A stretch of DNA of 64,000 nt from assembly GCF_037975245.1 (NCBI RefSeq), contig NC_092580.1, forward strand, positions 29,351,501 through 29,415,500. Reading direction: 5' to 3'. Positions 32,343 through 45,075 of the stretch are shown piece by piece. The position numbers were made by a program, and so were the translations under genes. How positions within the stretch are numbered: position 1 is the stretch's first letter; the number at the start of each line of letters is the position of its first letter. Source of the DNA: Apostichopus japonicus (Eukaryota > Echinodermata > Holothuroidea > Aspidochirotida > Stichopodidae). Below the pieces are notes generated by a model. That model was not told the DNA's origin, did no database searches, and worked only from the letters and a program-made list of their open reading frames with translations.

Positions 32343-35300
32343 GTGAAATGCCGTTGCAGTTTCATTACCAGTAAAATCGTGCGAATACTTTCGTCAAATA
32401 TATAACCTCTGTGCTTTGGCATGCAGCCTACGTAGGCCTAGTTGCGCGATACCGGTTAGGATTATGACTTACAGTGTAGGGTACCTGGAATGGATGTGAA
32501 TCAGATAGTAATTACCTACTGTATGCATTCTTGGTAGATGCCAATTCCTTATCCAGGTTAGCCTATTGTTAAAAGTTACTATACATATGATACTGGGTTG
32601 ATAGAAAGTCACTATGTAAGTAATCCTAAGAATAGCTACTGTAAGTCCTATGTAATCCTAAGTAATACTAAGTATATATTGTATTCTATGTAATCTGTAC
32701 ACTAAGGGATGTTATCTGTCTCTGTGACATATGAGATGAGAGTAATAGATCAGTAGAGCATACGCTACCACGGTGTGCAGTTGTATTTTTCTTGAGTTGT
32801 CTCTACAACAGTTGCAGTAGTGCCACAGTTCTTGTTATGCGAAAAGTCGATTTCCTTTTCGATCAAAATCTCAAGAAGAATTAAACACCTTATTGCTACG
32901 TTATTCTATAATGCTGATATTGATGGGATTTACAAAAACAGAAGGAATGAAGATGTATAGCCTACCTAGGTTTTATTTCATTTATTTTTGTTGACACAAC
33001 ATGGTACAATGAATAATAAAAATGAATAAAAATAACAGATTTTAATACACTTTGTTTAAATGTAGTGCTAAAATCAGGTAAGTAGTGGCTCCTTGCTCAA
33101 CTTTGGCCAGATTTAACAGGCAGCAAATTGTAGGAACCTATTAAATGAAATTCACAAAATTTACATTTAAACCAAGAAACTGACTAATTGCTCAATTGAA
33201 TTGATGTCTTAAACTTCACATTCAGCTTCCTATGATAAATTTTCCTAAAATTGTAAAGGTAATGAGAATTCATATTGTGTTTTAGAAGTCATATAAGTTT
33301 TTGGTTGCTGTTTGCTGAAGCATTCTTTCTTGGCTGCATTTAAGTAGTTTTTAGGAAATGCACTTTCAACAACTGAGAGTACAAATAGAAAGCCAGGCTT
33401 CAAAATATAAAAAACATTGCACAACAGATTCCTTTCCTTAAAAAACTATAAATGAAGCGTGTTGACAATGACCTATTTTCCTTTCTCCTGTTTTTGCAGC
33501 ACTTCTGATCCAGCAAGTCATAGTGAAAGTGATGCTCCATCTACACCACAGGAAAGTAAAGTATCAGTAACCATAACACCGTTAAACAGAGAGAGTTTCC
33601 TACAACGTGTGGACTCCTTCAGTGTATCCTTTCAAACAAAGTTTGCATAATTCCATTTTCTATTAATTTTGTTGTAAGAAACTTGCATGAATGGTTTAAA
33701 AGTTTACTTTTCAGTTTACTGCAAGTGGAGGATTTATTTATCTATGGTGTTCATTCAGATTACTAAATCTTGTTGTACACGTATATTAAATGCCAATGAT
33801 AGGTATAATTCTGTCCACTGTGGTGTGCTGTGTCTTGATGAACAGAACTTGGAAAATATATCATCACTTTTGATGTACGGTCAATTCATTTAAAGGCATT
33901 GAAGACTCGCCGCAAACCGCGTGCGGCCTTCTGAAAAAGTTAATTTTCTGTTGCTTGCAAGTGACATTTTGTTTGTGTCCCTACAAAATGCAGACAGTAA
34001 TGAAACGTGATACCTTGTTACCTTTAGCTGGACCTGAGATGTCCATCGCTGTATCGTTTGTATACTGTGCTGTGGGTATTGACCGCAGCTGTATGTACTG
34101 ACTGTACACTAGTGTCTAATTACCCGCGGTAGCAAGCTGTGTGTGTATATTCTGGGATCGATGGTGGTGTTTAGCACTTCTGTTACACCTCATTCGAAAC
34201 TAGGTCAAAATTACCGGCATTAGACGTTCCTTTTTGCGCGAGTATTCACACCCTTTAAGTTGCAACTTAGATAGATAGATGATTTATTCAGCCACATGCA
34301 TAAAAATACAATGGAAATTGTTCAAACACAAGAGCTCTAAAACAGACATGAAATTGAAAACGCATAACGATGAAACCCAATTAAAAGTGATATTGCATGA
34401 GTAATAAATACCGGTAGGCTATCGACAATGGTATAAAAACATTACGAGTGATGTTACGTAGTGATATGTTAAATGTAGTTCCTTCTGTATCACATTACTA
34501 AAGTACCTGTGTAATTTACTAATTGGTAGAGGTAATGTTGATGACAAGGTATTATACTTTAGACCATATAATGGAATAGTAGCTTAGTTTATATGATGAT
34601 TTGTTGTAAACATGAGTCACAAAGGTTGTAATTATTGTAAGGACCTCTGTATGTATGGCACATGTAGTAAATATTAACTTCTTAGATAACCTAGGCTAAT
34701 AGCAGATGAAACAGACCTGTGTCAACTGTCAAAATACTATTATTTACAGTTAACAAAGTGTCTGACAAAGCCATCCATGTACCATTCTTACTCAAAGAAC
34801 GATTGACCATGCTAGCTCCAATGTGGCTCATCTTTTAAAAACCCAGAGAGTTTTCAAAATCTTTTGATGTCATTGCAATACAAAGTATTACCTTGCATTG
34901 ATATCATAAGTAGACCCTAAAGTACTCGGCTTGTTACTTGTTTCACAGTTTACGCTAGTTTTGTTTGTTGATTTCTGTAGCTTTATTTTATGGCTTTCCT
35001 TGACAAACTCTTTTAGACATCAACCTGGTTTGCCAAGCCTCATTCCCTGTCTCCTCTACACTGTGCACGATACGGCTGGAAGAATGTTGATGTTGATTCT
35101 CTGTCCTGCGTCAGTTGCAAACAAGTTCTGTATGTCTCTCTACCTCATCCTTGGCAGAAAGAGGAGTGTAAGAAGTTTAAGCAAATTAATCTTCCCCTGT
35201 TCCCAGTTTGTTGATGAAATCAAGGCTTAAAATAAGTGATGGATTTATAACAAATTGTGAGAATGCCTGTTCAGTTTGCTGTGCCTCTAAATCTCTCACT

Positions 35301-38300
35301 GAATTGAAAGTAGAGATTTTTTTTGCCCTTTTGGTAGGATAGTTGCCATTTTGATTTGCCCTTTGAAGTTTGCAATTTTAGCCAGGCAGATTAAAAATGT
35401 ATTGTGATAACTACTTAGGGCTGTTATTTACAGTAGCTAGGATTGGATATTGTCAACAGGAGAATGTTGCTCACTTTGAGTATGTTATGAGTCACAATAT
35501 GCATCACTATGAAACAAGGGTTCAATTTGTAGAAGTACTCAAAAAGGACTCTGGAGCTGGATGTGCAAGTACTTGTTTAAGAGTGTTCAACGTTGCTCCA
35601 TCGTATCCATGCTTGCCATAGATCATTTGCCTCTAGATTTTGGAGTCCTCTTTTCACACTCAATCTATCTGTTTAATTTCAGATTCCTTATCCTGTGACA
35701 AAGTGAAAGAGAAACTCATCTCAACTCATGGAAATATTTGTCCATGGCCAGAAAGTCCATCACCAGGTACCAACATTTTTTTTACTTTTGATATTTATTA
35801 TTCAATACTCCGAACTCGAAAGTAGAATTGTCAAATGGAAAATAACAGAACCGTTGAACAGAGGATATCAACCCCTTTCTCGACTAAGTGAACCATCCAG
35901 CCCTTAGTGGATGGCAATCCCTATGTAGTCCTTTCTTTGTTGGGGGTGCCTATCAGATGTTACAATACCTTGATTACCATGTAACCAAGGGATCTCACTC
36001 CAGTTTCATTTGATGCAACCCAGAAAAGTAGTAAGGAATAGAGATTTTAAAGAAACAGTCAGCTTTTTTGTCAAACAGATATTTTGGATAGAAAACTTAT
36101 TACAAAACATGTGCACAATATTTATTTTAGTTTATATCTAGAGGTGCTATTGCATTTTTATTTGACTTCAAATTTTGTTTTGCTGCTGTCTACTTCAGGT
36201 CTGTCCAGGTAGAATAATTACTCACTTGAAATTCTTGTTAAATTTTCTTTTGTTTTCAGAATCATTTGTCAAGATATCAATGGTTCACCACAAGCAACAA
36301 GTCGCCTTGTATCACCAGAGGGTGTCTGACCTCACAAATATAACCAAACATCTGCCAAGATTCGATTTTTCAGTCCTAGCAGATCAGGTAAGATCAAGCA
36401 ATAAGTCATTCAATCAATCAATCAATTACATTCACCAGTGACAAAATCAAACAAATGCTCTAAAGTTCAAATTACTGTTGAAGGGCCATTTGAAAAAATA
36501 TATATATATAATTTTACCATCAGAGAAGTCAGCAGGACATAACTTGTTCTTATTTAATTTCTTCTGCTTGATAACTTGTAGACATGTTATTTACTTACTT
36601 ATTTATTTCTTTATTAATATATTTCTTGATTTATTATCTATATATTTATTTGTTATCATTTTGTTTCATCTCTCAGAATGAAGAAGATGCTTTCATTCTG
36701 AAAAGCTTGAGAGAGTATACAATGGAGAAAGTGGAGAGTGGAGAGAATGTTGATGAAGATGAATGGAACATGATCATCCTCCTTGCTCTATTTGGCTGGC
36801 AGAAGAGGTAAAAGCTGTATTTCTTCTCCCTGAGTGCATGCAAGAAACACAGGGGCAAGGGGTGGATAGCTGCCCTATTGCATCAAATGAGCCAACTGAA
36901 TTGTTTAAGTGTAAAAGAAAGTGCATCTGGGATAACACCACCAGAAATTGCAAGCATTGTACTAATTCTAAGGGAATTAAACACATTTTTAATTTCTTTA
37001 AGCCGAGCCTAATTGGTAGCCATGTTTAGTGGGGAGTTTCGTAGGGAGATGGGGGAGTTGCTTACTAATTAAAACAACATGCTAACTTTCTTTGGATATA
37101 GAGTTCCTTTTGAGACTGTAAAGATACATGAATTTCATATCTGTTCACCTTTCTTTGTTTGTTGCAGTGGTGATCCATCCTTACCAGTAGTATCGTGTGA
37201 ATGTTGTAGAAAACAGGCAGGTCTCTGGAACTATACACAGAGAAAGGCTGACACGGATGTGAAAGGAGAAGAAAACGTTGACGAGAAACAGAAGGAGGAA
37301 GATGTTGAACCACCTCAGAAAAGAATTAAAGTATGATACATCCTTTTGATATATCTCAAAATATCTTCATTAAATATTTTTCGAAACAGTTATATTAAGG
37401 CCGGTCTTCCCTTTGATATCTTGACTGTCATGAGAGTCAGGAGGTGAGTTTGACATTTGCGCATGTACTAATGAAACAGTGCAGCATCTCCATATATGCA
37501 TGTATATTGGAGCTTGAATGTGTGCTACACACATGTGGCATATGAATGTATGTATGTTTTTCAGATCCTCCTGCAACCAGGAACTCACGAAGAAGCCTCA
37601 TTGGCTTATGAAAGCCGCAAGCTAACCGAAGTCGGTCTCTTAGATTCATTTTTAACGTCCATGATTATGAATTGTCAATTGTCAACAACTCTGTAACTGG
37701 ACGACATACATTAATCTTGGAGTGACTCAAACTCCGGACCTTATAATTGAAAGGCACCGGCGTTAACCACTGAGCTAACACGCCTAATATATATATATAT
37801 ACCTTTATGTCTCTCTGTTTCCGTGGTGTATTGGTCTAGCGCCATAACATGCTATTCACATTAAATTTGCATGTTTCATTATTATACATGGTCCACAAGG
37901 ATTGACCTTGCTTAAAAGTTGTTTGAATCTAATAAGTTAAATGCTCCCTTATTTGAGATGTTTGGAGTTATATAATATTTTAACCATTTCACTTTTATGT
38001 TTATCTGTTAGGATTTCCCTGTGTACTTTATCAGTATCTGCAAGTGCCCTTTAAGCTTGCAATGTTGCCATGGTTTTCATGGACATCTGTCACAATATTT
38101 TGAATGAAATAGTCAACTCAACATGTCTCTCGTTTCTTTTATAATTTCAGAAAGTAAACCAGTCAACTTTTAACCCGGCAGTGGAGCATAGACCGTGGTG
38201 CCCTTGGTTACTCCCTAGTTCAACAGATCAAAATCTCGCTACACAAGAAGATGATAATTTCAAACCAGCATGGCAGTTACTTCTAGATGTTTTACTCTCC

Positions 38301-39966
38301 AAAGCAAATCCTTCGAAATTTGGAACAACATCACCTCTCACAAATAAAACACAGGTTGGCATCGATTTACATTTTTCCATGTATTTTGTAAAGTTACAAA
38401 ATTCTGAATAATGTTAAAAGTATTTGGATATGTGTTACCTGCTTACTTTCTTTACACTGCTAGTATGAAATAGGCAATTGACTTGTAACACAGTAACACA
38501 ATTGACTGTAACACACTTGTAATGCAATTGGCTGTAACAGAGCCAGCTGTATACATGTGCAATGTAATATCTAAAAGTGTAGGTGTACAACACTTTCACG
38601 GAGGACCAACCTAGGCTAACCTAGCCTACTGTACTTTCCACATAGGAATAGGGGTAGAAATTTTTTATGTCATTTAAAAGGTATGCTAATTACCAGCTAA
38701 TTGCACCTTCTAAGGACACAAGAAATATATCACATTTTTATTACATTGCCTTAGTTGCCAGAGTTTAGTGTCACACATTGGTCACGTTCATTTTTGAACA
38801 CAATTATGTAACTTTACATGATTATGTAATTACGAAATGTAACAAATTTGTTTTCACTACTTGTTACTAGTTACTTACACTCTCTGCAGTACATGGTATG
38901 ATCCAGGGTAAACTTAGGGTTTTTCAGGAACAGGGTCCACTTTCCTTTAGAGGTGGCCCTTTGTTCACAGGTTGTTTGGGTGGAACCAATGGTCCCTGGA
39001 ACTTAACCCAGGGTTCATTTGGCAAACTTGAAATCTATAATATTTCAATTCTTATGGATTTACAGATCTATAATGCAGCAACAAGGTTGCACGACTGAGA
39101 GATTTTACATTTGCTCTTCATTTCTGCTCTAAAAAGATAAGAATTGTGTCCTAGAGCAGTTGATTGGTTAAGTGTTAGTAGGCAATTTAAAAATTGGCTC
39201 CTACTGGCATGTTTTCTCAAGGCTGTGAGAAAGCTGTTTGGCAAAGTTATGGGTACACTATGGTCCCTGGTCCTCATTTATTTTACACTTTTGGCTTTGG
39301 TAGTATCATATGAAACATGTCTTCCTATGAGAATCTGTTCACATGCGAGGTAATATTAGAAAATAATTGATGTTTGGAGTGTAGTGCTAAATACTAAATA
39401 ATAAGACCTTTGAGGAAGGGTAAATGTTTGATAGTGAAAATTTTTGGTTTTTCTACGAGAATCAGAAATCTCTTTCCCTTTCTTCTTCGTTTGACTTAAT
39501 TGCTATAATTGGCACAGATGAAGAAATCACAAAACTTTAAAATCTTGATCTAGAGGTAGCAATGAACTTCTCAGAGGGCTGTTTGAACAGGGTGGATATT
39601 TTCTGCACACCACATAAATGTCACACCAAGTGCCACCTTGACACTGAATTATTATAATGATAAACAGCCTGATTTGTTTTGTTTGAAGCATTTTATTTTC
39701 ATCAATCTTTTTATCTATTTCTCAAGCATTTTTGTATTATAGTCTGCAATTGTTCATCTACGAGAAATTTCATCCCGTCTGATAATGACTTTAATTTTGT
39801 TCTTGACATTGTCGTTAATATATAAGTAATATGACTTTCTTTTGTTTTCGTCCTTCATCTCGTTTATCCTCAGACTCCTCCAAGTAGCGCATGGAAGGCT
39901 GTGAGGAGAATAGTTTCATTCTGGCAAAGTAACGAGACTCCTCAAAAGGCTGTGCCAAAGACGTGA
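32254..39966 (+). CDS. ZC3HC1: ZC3HC1 (NIPA), zinc finger C3HC protein, 9 coding exons
   Basis: Joining 32254..32342, 33500..33623, 35017..35167, 35683..35766, 36260..36387, 36677..36807, 37168..37330, 38151..38354 and 39874..39966 gives 1167 nt, 388 residues, with matching phases at all eight introns. The family's two zinc modules are present. The first has WFAKPHSLSPLHCARYGW, Cys102 and Cys105 (C-V-S-C), and His137 and Cys141 (THGNIC, then PWPESPSP). The second has Cys246 and Cys249, GLWNY, and His303 and Cys307 (EHRPWCPW). A basic KRIKK-type nuclear signal lies at about 286-291. The vertebrate protein is a nuclear-envelope, TPR-associated, F-box-like factor linked to SCF-mediated cyclin B1 turnover. 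It is shorter than the roughly 500-residue human protein, mostly in the serine-rich linker of the second module. UBE2H follows on the same strand. Confidence 0.93.
33500..33623 (+). CDS. ZC3HC1: ZC3HC1 exon 2
   Basis: Acceptor TGTTTTTGCAG, donor GTATCC. It encodes a Ser/Pro-rich stretch and NRESFLQRVDSFS, which precedes the first zinc module as in vertebrate homologues. Confidence 0.88.
33890..34258 (+). mobile_element. 361-bp TTAA-flanked MITE, copy 1 (in ZC3HC1 intron 2)
   Basis: The element 33894-34254 is bordered by TTAA on both sides. The ends are AGGCATTGAAGACTCGC and, from the right end reversed, AGGGTGTGAATACTCGC, imperfect inverted repeats. TTAA targets are characteristic of piggyBac-type elements. 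An inverted copy of identical length lies at 48901-49261. Confidence 0.85.
35017..35167 (+). CDS. ZC3HC1: ZC3HC1 exon 3: start of C3HC zinc module
   Basis: Acceptor CTCTTTTAG, donor GTAAGA in phase 1. It holds the WFAKP and ARYGW motifs and the C-x2-C zinc ligands. Confidence 0.93.
35683..35766 (+). CDS. ZC3HC1: ZC3HC1 exon 4: end of C3HC module
   Basis: Acceptor TTAATTTCAG, donor GTACCA, phase 1-1. It holds the H-x3-C ligands and the PWPESPSP sequence. Confidence 0.93.
36260..36387 (+). CDS. ZC3HC1: ZC3HC1 exon 5
   Basis: Acceptor TTGTTTTCAG, donor GTAAGA, phase 1 to 0. A helical linker ending LPRFDFSVLADQ. Confidence 0.9.
36677..36807 (+). CDS. ZC3HC1: ZC3HC1 exon 6
   Basis: Acceptor CATCTCTCAG, donor GTAAAA, phase 0 to 2. 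It ends IILLALFGWQK, the hydrophobic helix leading into the second zinc module. Confidence 0.92.
37168..37330 (+). CDS. ZC3HC1: ZC3HC1 exon 7: start of Rsm1-like second module
   Basis: Acceptor TTTGTTGCAG, donor GTATGA, phase 2 to 0. It holds SCECCRKQAGLWNY and then an acidic-lysine linker ending PPQKRIK. Confidence 0.92.
37719..37786 (-). mobile_element. tRNA-derived SINE fragment
   Basis: The reverse strand reads GGCGTGTTAGCTCAGTGGTT (good A box), a CCTT/AAGG anticodon-like stem, and a degenerate B box (GGAGTTTGAGTCAC). It sits in ZC3HC1 intron 7. The broken B box and a non-closing acceptor stem argue against a functional tRNA. Confidence 0.6.
38151..38354 (+). CDS. ZC3HC1: ZC3HC1 exon 8: end of second module
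   Basis: Acceptor TATAATTTCAG, donor GTTGGC, phase 0-0. FNPAVEHRPWCPWL supplies His303 and Cys307, and an AWQLLLDVLL helix follows. Confidence 0.93.
39874..39966 (+). CDS. ZC3HC1: ZC3HC1 exon 9: C-terminus and stop
   Basis: Acceptor TTTATCCTCAG. It encodes AWKAVRRIVSFWQS and ends TGA at 39964-39966. The basic-hydrophobic helix matches the position of the last helix in vertebrate homologues. Confidence 0.85.
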   Translation, partial: TPPSSAWKAVRRIVSFWQSNETPQKAVPKT

Positions 39967-40372
39967 GGTGTTGGTGGATCATCTCTGCATCTGAAGAAAG
40001 GACAGTCACTTAGTCTTGTATAGGAGATATGTCAAGAAGCTTAGATACCGGGTGAATGTCAGGTGACCATCAGGTGACAATCAGGTGACCAAGTAACGAT
40101 CAGGTGACCAAACTGAGGACAGCAGGCTTGGAAGTGTGGTTAGACTTAATGCCTGTCTTAAGGACATTTACCAGTTTGCCATGGACAAAGAGTGATAACT
40201 CAATTACATCTAATATGTAATAACTAATTACATATGTGATAATTATATGTGATAACTAATTACATCAGAGATTTGAAGAAAGGAAGAGTTTTAGCTGACA
40301 CCATTTTTTGTTTTAAACTCATACTAAGGTATCTGTCAGTCAGTATTGATGGATATAAGTAACAGGAGACTC

Positions 40373-40908
40373 ACACCTTACCATCAGTTTTAGTCTATCT
40401 GATGGAAATAACGTCGTGAACAACAACTCCCCCAAAGCAGCTTAGAAAAACCATCTTCCATTTGGGAGATATCACAGATTTAGTGTTTTGTCACTTACCA
40501 GGCTGGAGACTTGATCAAGTCTAAATGTGACACCATTGGGCCACGTGTGATGTATTTAAAAAAGTTTTTTGTTGATATATACAATGTTTAGTTTCTGTAA
40601 TGGAGACGGGTTTTGCAAATGCTTAAATACAGAATGCTTGAACTAATGATGACAATTGTTTCAGTGTCAAAACTGTTAACATTTTATCTTGAAAACATGA
40701 AAAGCATAACAAAGAGAAAATAAAAGGTTTGAGATCCTAGTGGCACTATGACATCACAGATTCACACAATCACAGCTCCCAGACAGGACATTTAAACTAA
40801 GATTTATCCCAATCAGAACAAGCATACTGTATTTTAGCTGTTTGGGGAAAATTTTCTTGAAAAGGAACCCTCACATATGACCCAACGATGATAGTTGGGT
40901 TGATGTCC
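40373..40908 (-). mobile_element. MITE copy B with long inverted ends
   Basis: The left end (ACCATCAGTTTTAGTCTATC, AACAACTCCCCCAAA) and the reversed right end (CCCCAAACAGCT) are imperfect long inverted repeats. The whole matches 26075-26530 in reverse orientation. It lies in the probable 3' flank of ZC3HC1 and supplies an AATAAA. Confidence 0.65.
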
Positions 40909-41315
40909 CATTTAAGTTTGCTTAATACTACTGTCCATAGTTTACAAATCTAAGCTGGACTTTGACTGTTTATTATGCTTGATAAACCTACCCGTGGGAT
41001 CAATCGCTCTTGTAGTTATACTTCCTTCCAATGTTAATATATGCATGTATTATGCACTCTACACAAATATAGCAAACTACTATACTGTAGCTCAACTGTT
41101 TTTGAAATTTTCTGCTCTTATAAAGCACTGTTCATTCATACTTAGTAAAGATTCCTAAATCCTATTGGTCCATTCAGGTCAGCTGACCGTGGTTAATCCT
41201 GTGAGTAACGCACGGTAAAATTACGGGGCATCACTTTAATAAAACTTTGGTTATATGTAACCAAAAATGTTTTGTTTTATTTTTCCCCCACACAAATGGT
41301 AGTGTATGAATGAAC

Positions 41316-41472
41316 GGGGTTAATCAACGGTCTAGCATGCGTTACTCACATGATTAATGCACTCCGGGTGTTAATGCTATTGCTGGATGCACTCGGGCTC
41401 CGCCCTCGTGCATCGCTTGCATTATCCCCCGATCGTGCATTAATCCTGTGAGTAACGCCGTTGATTAACCCC
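41316..41472. mobile_element. 157-bp palindromic element
   Basis: GGGGTTAATCAACGG at the left is perfectly inverted at the right (41458-41472). A second inner pair (41339-41362 with 41435-41458) matches 23 of 24 positions, and the centre forms a third hairpin around GGGCTCCGCCC. A related GTTAATCCTGTGAGTAACGC tract lies upstream at about 41192-41213. Probably a foldback MITE. Confidence 0.75.
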
Positions 41473-44021
41473 TTATTATATGAAACATAAAAGACAGTCT
41501 TGGTAGTGAGAGACTATAAAAGTCTATAAGATGACCAAAACTCTGAAAAATCAGGTAGCTATATGCTGTCAAGAATCTAGCAGGCATTATTGAAAATACT
41601 AACTACTTGATATATCACTTTACTTGAATCATTATTATTTATATTTTCTTTTGTATGATCTATACAAAGGTCAATACAGGTTGTTTAGAAGTCTAATTTC
41701 AAGAAGGATTTTCCAGTAACTGCTATTAAGACTAATTCATGGAAGATATCATAATGCACGGAAGATTTCACAAATTCATAATCCCAGTGGAGTTTGCGTA
41801 TATCGTGCATTTTAAATATATAATGAATTTCCATGAAACAAGTTACATCTGTAGTTTGTACATGTTTGTAATTATGACAATTAAACAATATCACCAGCAA
41901 GGAGACAGACTTGGGTAAGTATTTGACATGTTACCATGGTTACTGACTGACTTATCACTTTGCAGTTATGAAATTAATTCAGATTTAAATGTACCTGAAC
42001 TTGCTTCTCACACAATAACTAAGTCTCTCATGGTTTTACCTAGTATCTATATCAGTATATGTTTGATAAATTTATTACGATGACCTAATAATGTGAAAGC
42101 TTGACTAGTGCGACCGTTGGCTATTGTACCATTTCTAGTGTTAAGTGTGGTAGAGTATTTCAAACCTGTGATTTCAGCCCATGATAGTTTAAGTATCATT
42201 ATCAATAGAGAGATAGTAAGTCCTCGATTTGAAAGCTATGCAAAGCCTCTCTGGGCTTCTCTAGCATGCCAAGGATATAATTACAGCATGCCAAGATCTT
42301 CTTGCACATCCATTCACTTCTTTCTCGTAACATGTTTGTTTTACAATTTATACATAAGCTTTGATAATCAGTGACAATAAAATATGTTTTTTCAATACAA
42401 AGCACTTATTTGTCCTCTTGATTTGTATTGTTTCATTTGTTATGGGGGTACTGGCATATTAGACCCCTCCCTCCTTTAAGTATGGGTTGTTTTTGTTGTA
42501 CCTTGTCCTTCCATTTCAACAGCACCTGGACTTCACTCTCTTTTTGTTATTGTTTGAAGTACTCAACTACTTTAATGTGGCAGCTAGTGCACATAATCTG
42601 TTATTTGGGGAAGGATTTATTTGGACCATGATCTGACCATAACTTATTACTTAATCATGTTCAAATTTGCTTTAGTTCGAGTCTTCGACAGATGATACAC
42701 TAAAAGAGTGATGAGTGAAGTGAGTTTATGAAATAATATTTTGTCGGGAGAAGTTTGTCGGTAATAGCAGTAATACAGTACTGATAATTATATAAAGAAC
42801 GCAGTGTGCCAAAAATGGTTTTACTGTTCTGTAATAAAATAGCTCTAATGCTTCACATGAACAAAGAAACGGAAGGTCTTTCATCATGTGCAGGGACTAA
42901 GTAACATTCCTGGCATGGTGTAAACTAAAAAAATATTGTGATGGCGCTATTGCGAAATACATCCTTACTGTAATCCTCGTACTGATTTATGTCATGAATA
43001 CATCTCAGGGACACCTACAATGAATTGTTCCATTGATTTACACACTTTTTACGTCACTTTTCAAGTCCGCTAGAGAATACAATTTGCCAATTCCATCAAG
43101 CATGTGATCATCGTTGATGATCATAACACCTATAAATGTCATGATACCACGATCGTTTAAGTTTGAAGCTGGGAGAGAGGAGCAATTTTATCGTACAGAA
43201 CCTCAACCCATTCGACTGCTCGTTAGGAATAATATCCACATTTAACCAACGAACTTTAAAACGATTCTAAATCGATTTCAGTCATCATCTGTAATTTGAT
43301 TATTCTCACCAAAGGATGACATAACGTACAAACTTAAAGTGATAAAAATCCCTGATAATGATTATGTTGAATGAAAAACGACAGGGACGTAAACTATATA
43401 GGCCTATAAGCTTCCAAAGCAATCATATGAAAGCATGATACTGTCACTTTAAATGGTTTACTTTGTCTATTTTAGTTAGTGGTGGTGGTGGGGGGGGGGG
43501 CGGGGATTGGGAGAGGATATGGTTGTATAATACTTTAAGCACATGCTAAATAACTTCATATATTTTGCCCACAACTTGAACGCATTGGCTTCTAATCGCC
43601 CACGGTAAAATATACGCAAAGACATTTTCTCCCGACGACCGCATATATTTACAGTGCATAAAAAGTATGTATTGACTAGGCCTATACAAACTTAATGCTA
43701 TGAAAAATGTTACTGACAACACGTTTGTCAACGTCAAGTCATTTTCATATTGCATTCGAACCTTTACGAACGAGTCGTTTACGAAACCGAATATGCCAAG
43801 GTTGAAAGAAGTATAGTTTTGCGTCGGTATTTGTTATCATGAATATTTTTGTAATTGCATGTCGCGATAGAATATGATACGATTGGGGAAAACGTTCTCG
43901 TTTGACTTTCTCGTTTGACTTAGACATAGCGGAAAACTCACACAGAGATTGTGCTTCAATGACAAAGACTAGGAAATAAGTGAAAATTAAAAAAATATAT
44001 ATAAAGAAACGCAACACTTTA

Positions 44022-44092
44022 ATGGGATTCGAACCCGGGCCTCCCGCTTTACATGCGGGGGTGGGAGGGCGGTATATCACATCCCTTCCTCT
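44022..44092 (-). pseudogene. tRNA-like fragment with perfect B box
   Basis: The reverse strand has an anticodon-arm-like stem CCCGC-ATGTAAA-GCGGG (apparent GTA triplet) and GGGTTCGAATCCC. No D arm or acceptor stem can be formed on the 5' side, so this is a pseudogene or SINE head. Confidence 0.5.
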
Positions 44093-44984
44093 CCATTGCA
44101 TCCTATATATCAAACGCAAGCTGTGACCCATGCGCATATTAGTTGAGCAAAGAGCATATTTGGAAAATGGTTGTACTGAGTAGGCTACGTGCTTGGCAAA
44201 AGCACACACCATACTTATCATATGAAAGTAAGTGATTTGCTTTTTACGCAGTGATGTGTAGTACAATGTCTTGTATCCGATAATGTTCGCTCATGTAGTC
44301 ATCATATACAGCGATACTGGATATAATAAGGAAAACAATTGTGCCACAGGAGGCTATAACATTTGTTATACACGGGGATAGTATTGTGAAAATCTGTGAC
44401 ATTAAACTTCGTGAGGTGATCAATTTAAAGCAAAATTATTTTAAGATGTTGTACACAGGCTATACAAACACTAAGTATACATAGTCCAGGTTTTGTTTAC
44501 CATTCTTATGGTTGCCGTGAGAATCGACCCTTTTAAAGGGTCACCAATTAAAGTGGCTGGACTGCTTAGTCTAACACAGAGATCATTACGTCTGTAATAA
44601 CGCATGCACGGTTGCCGCAGATATGCAACACAAACTCAAGAGCAAAACATCATCCCGAAGGAGTAAAACGGGAATAACTCAAGAAACCTGACTAACACTC
44701 GTGTTTTTCCTCTTGATCAAATTATGATATGTCAGCCAACGTCTCTTATGATGACACAGAAACCAACCCTCCACTTACACTGACGTGTTCCATTGGAAAA
44801 CTCTCATATTAACTAAGGCCTGTTAAACACTATGACAAGCAATATTTTCATGGTCCACCGAAGTGGAATTTAATCACAAAAGAAAAAAGAAGAAAAAACG
44901 TAGAGCAGGTGTTAGAGTGGGTGTGACCCTCTATATCTACCCCAGACTGGAACATTAGCTTATATAGGCTACAACATCGATCCC

Positions 44985-45075
44985 TACTGCTTACATACGC
45001 ACTCTCCAATCCCTGAACCCATATTCCCAACCCAAAGCAACCCCCCCCCCCAAAAAAAAAAAACATACATATCCG
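44985..45075. repeat. Dispersed duplicate, copy 1 (with 45618-45715)
   Basis: CTGCTTACATACGC, ATTCCCAACCCAAA and a C-run followed by an A-run occur in the same order here and at 45618-45715. Confidence 0.6.

Noticed and set aside
37561-37695. Possible extra ZC3HC1 exon after an acceptor-like TTTTTCAG
   Set aside because: It has a stop without a donor and no similarity to the family, and direct joining of 37330 to 38151 keeps phase and restores the H-x3-C motif.
44022-44092. Functional tRNA-Tyr-like gene
   Set aside because: Only the anticodon stem and B box are present. The D arm and acceptor stem cannot be formed.
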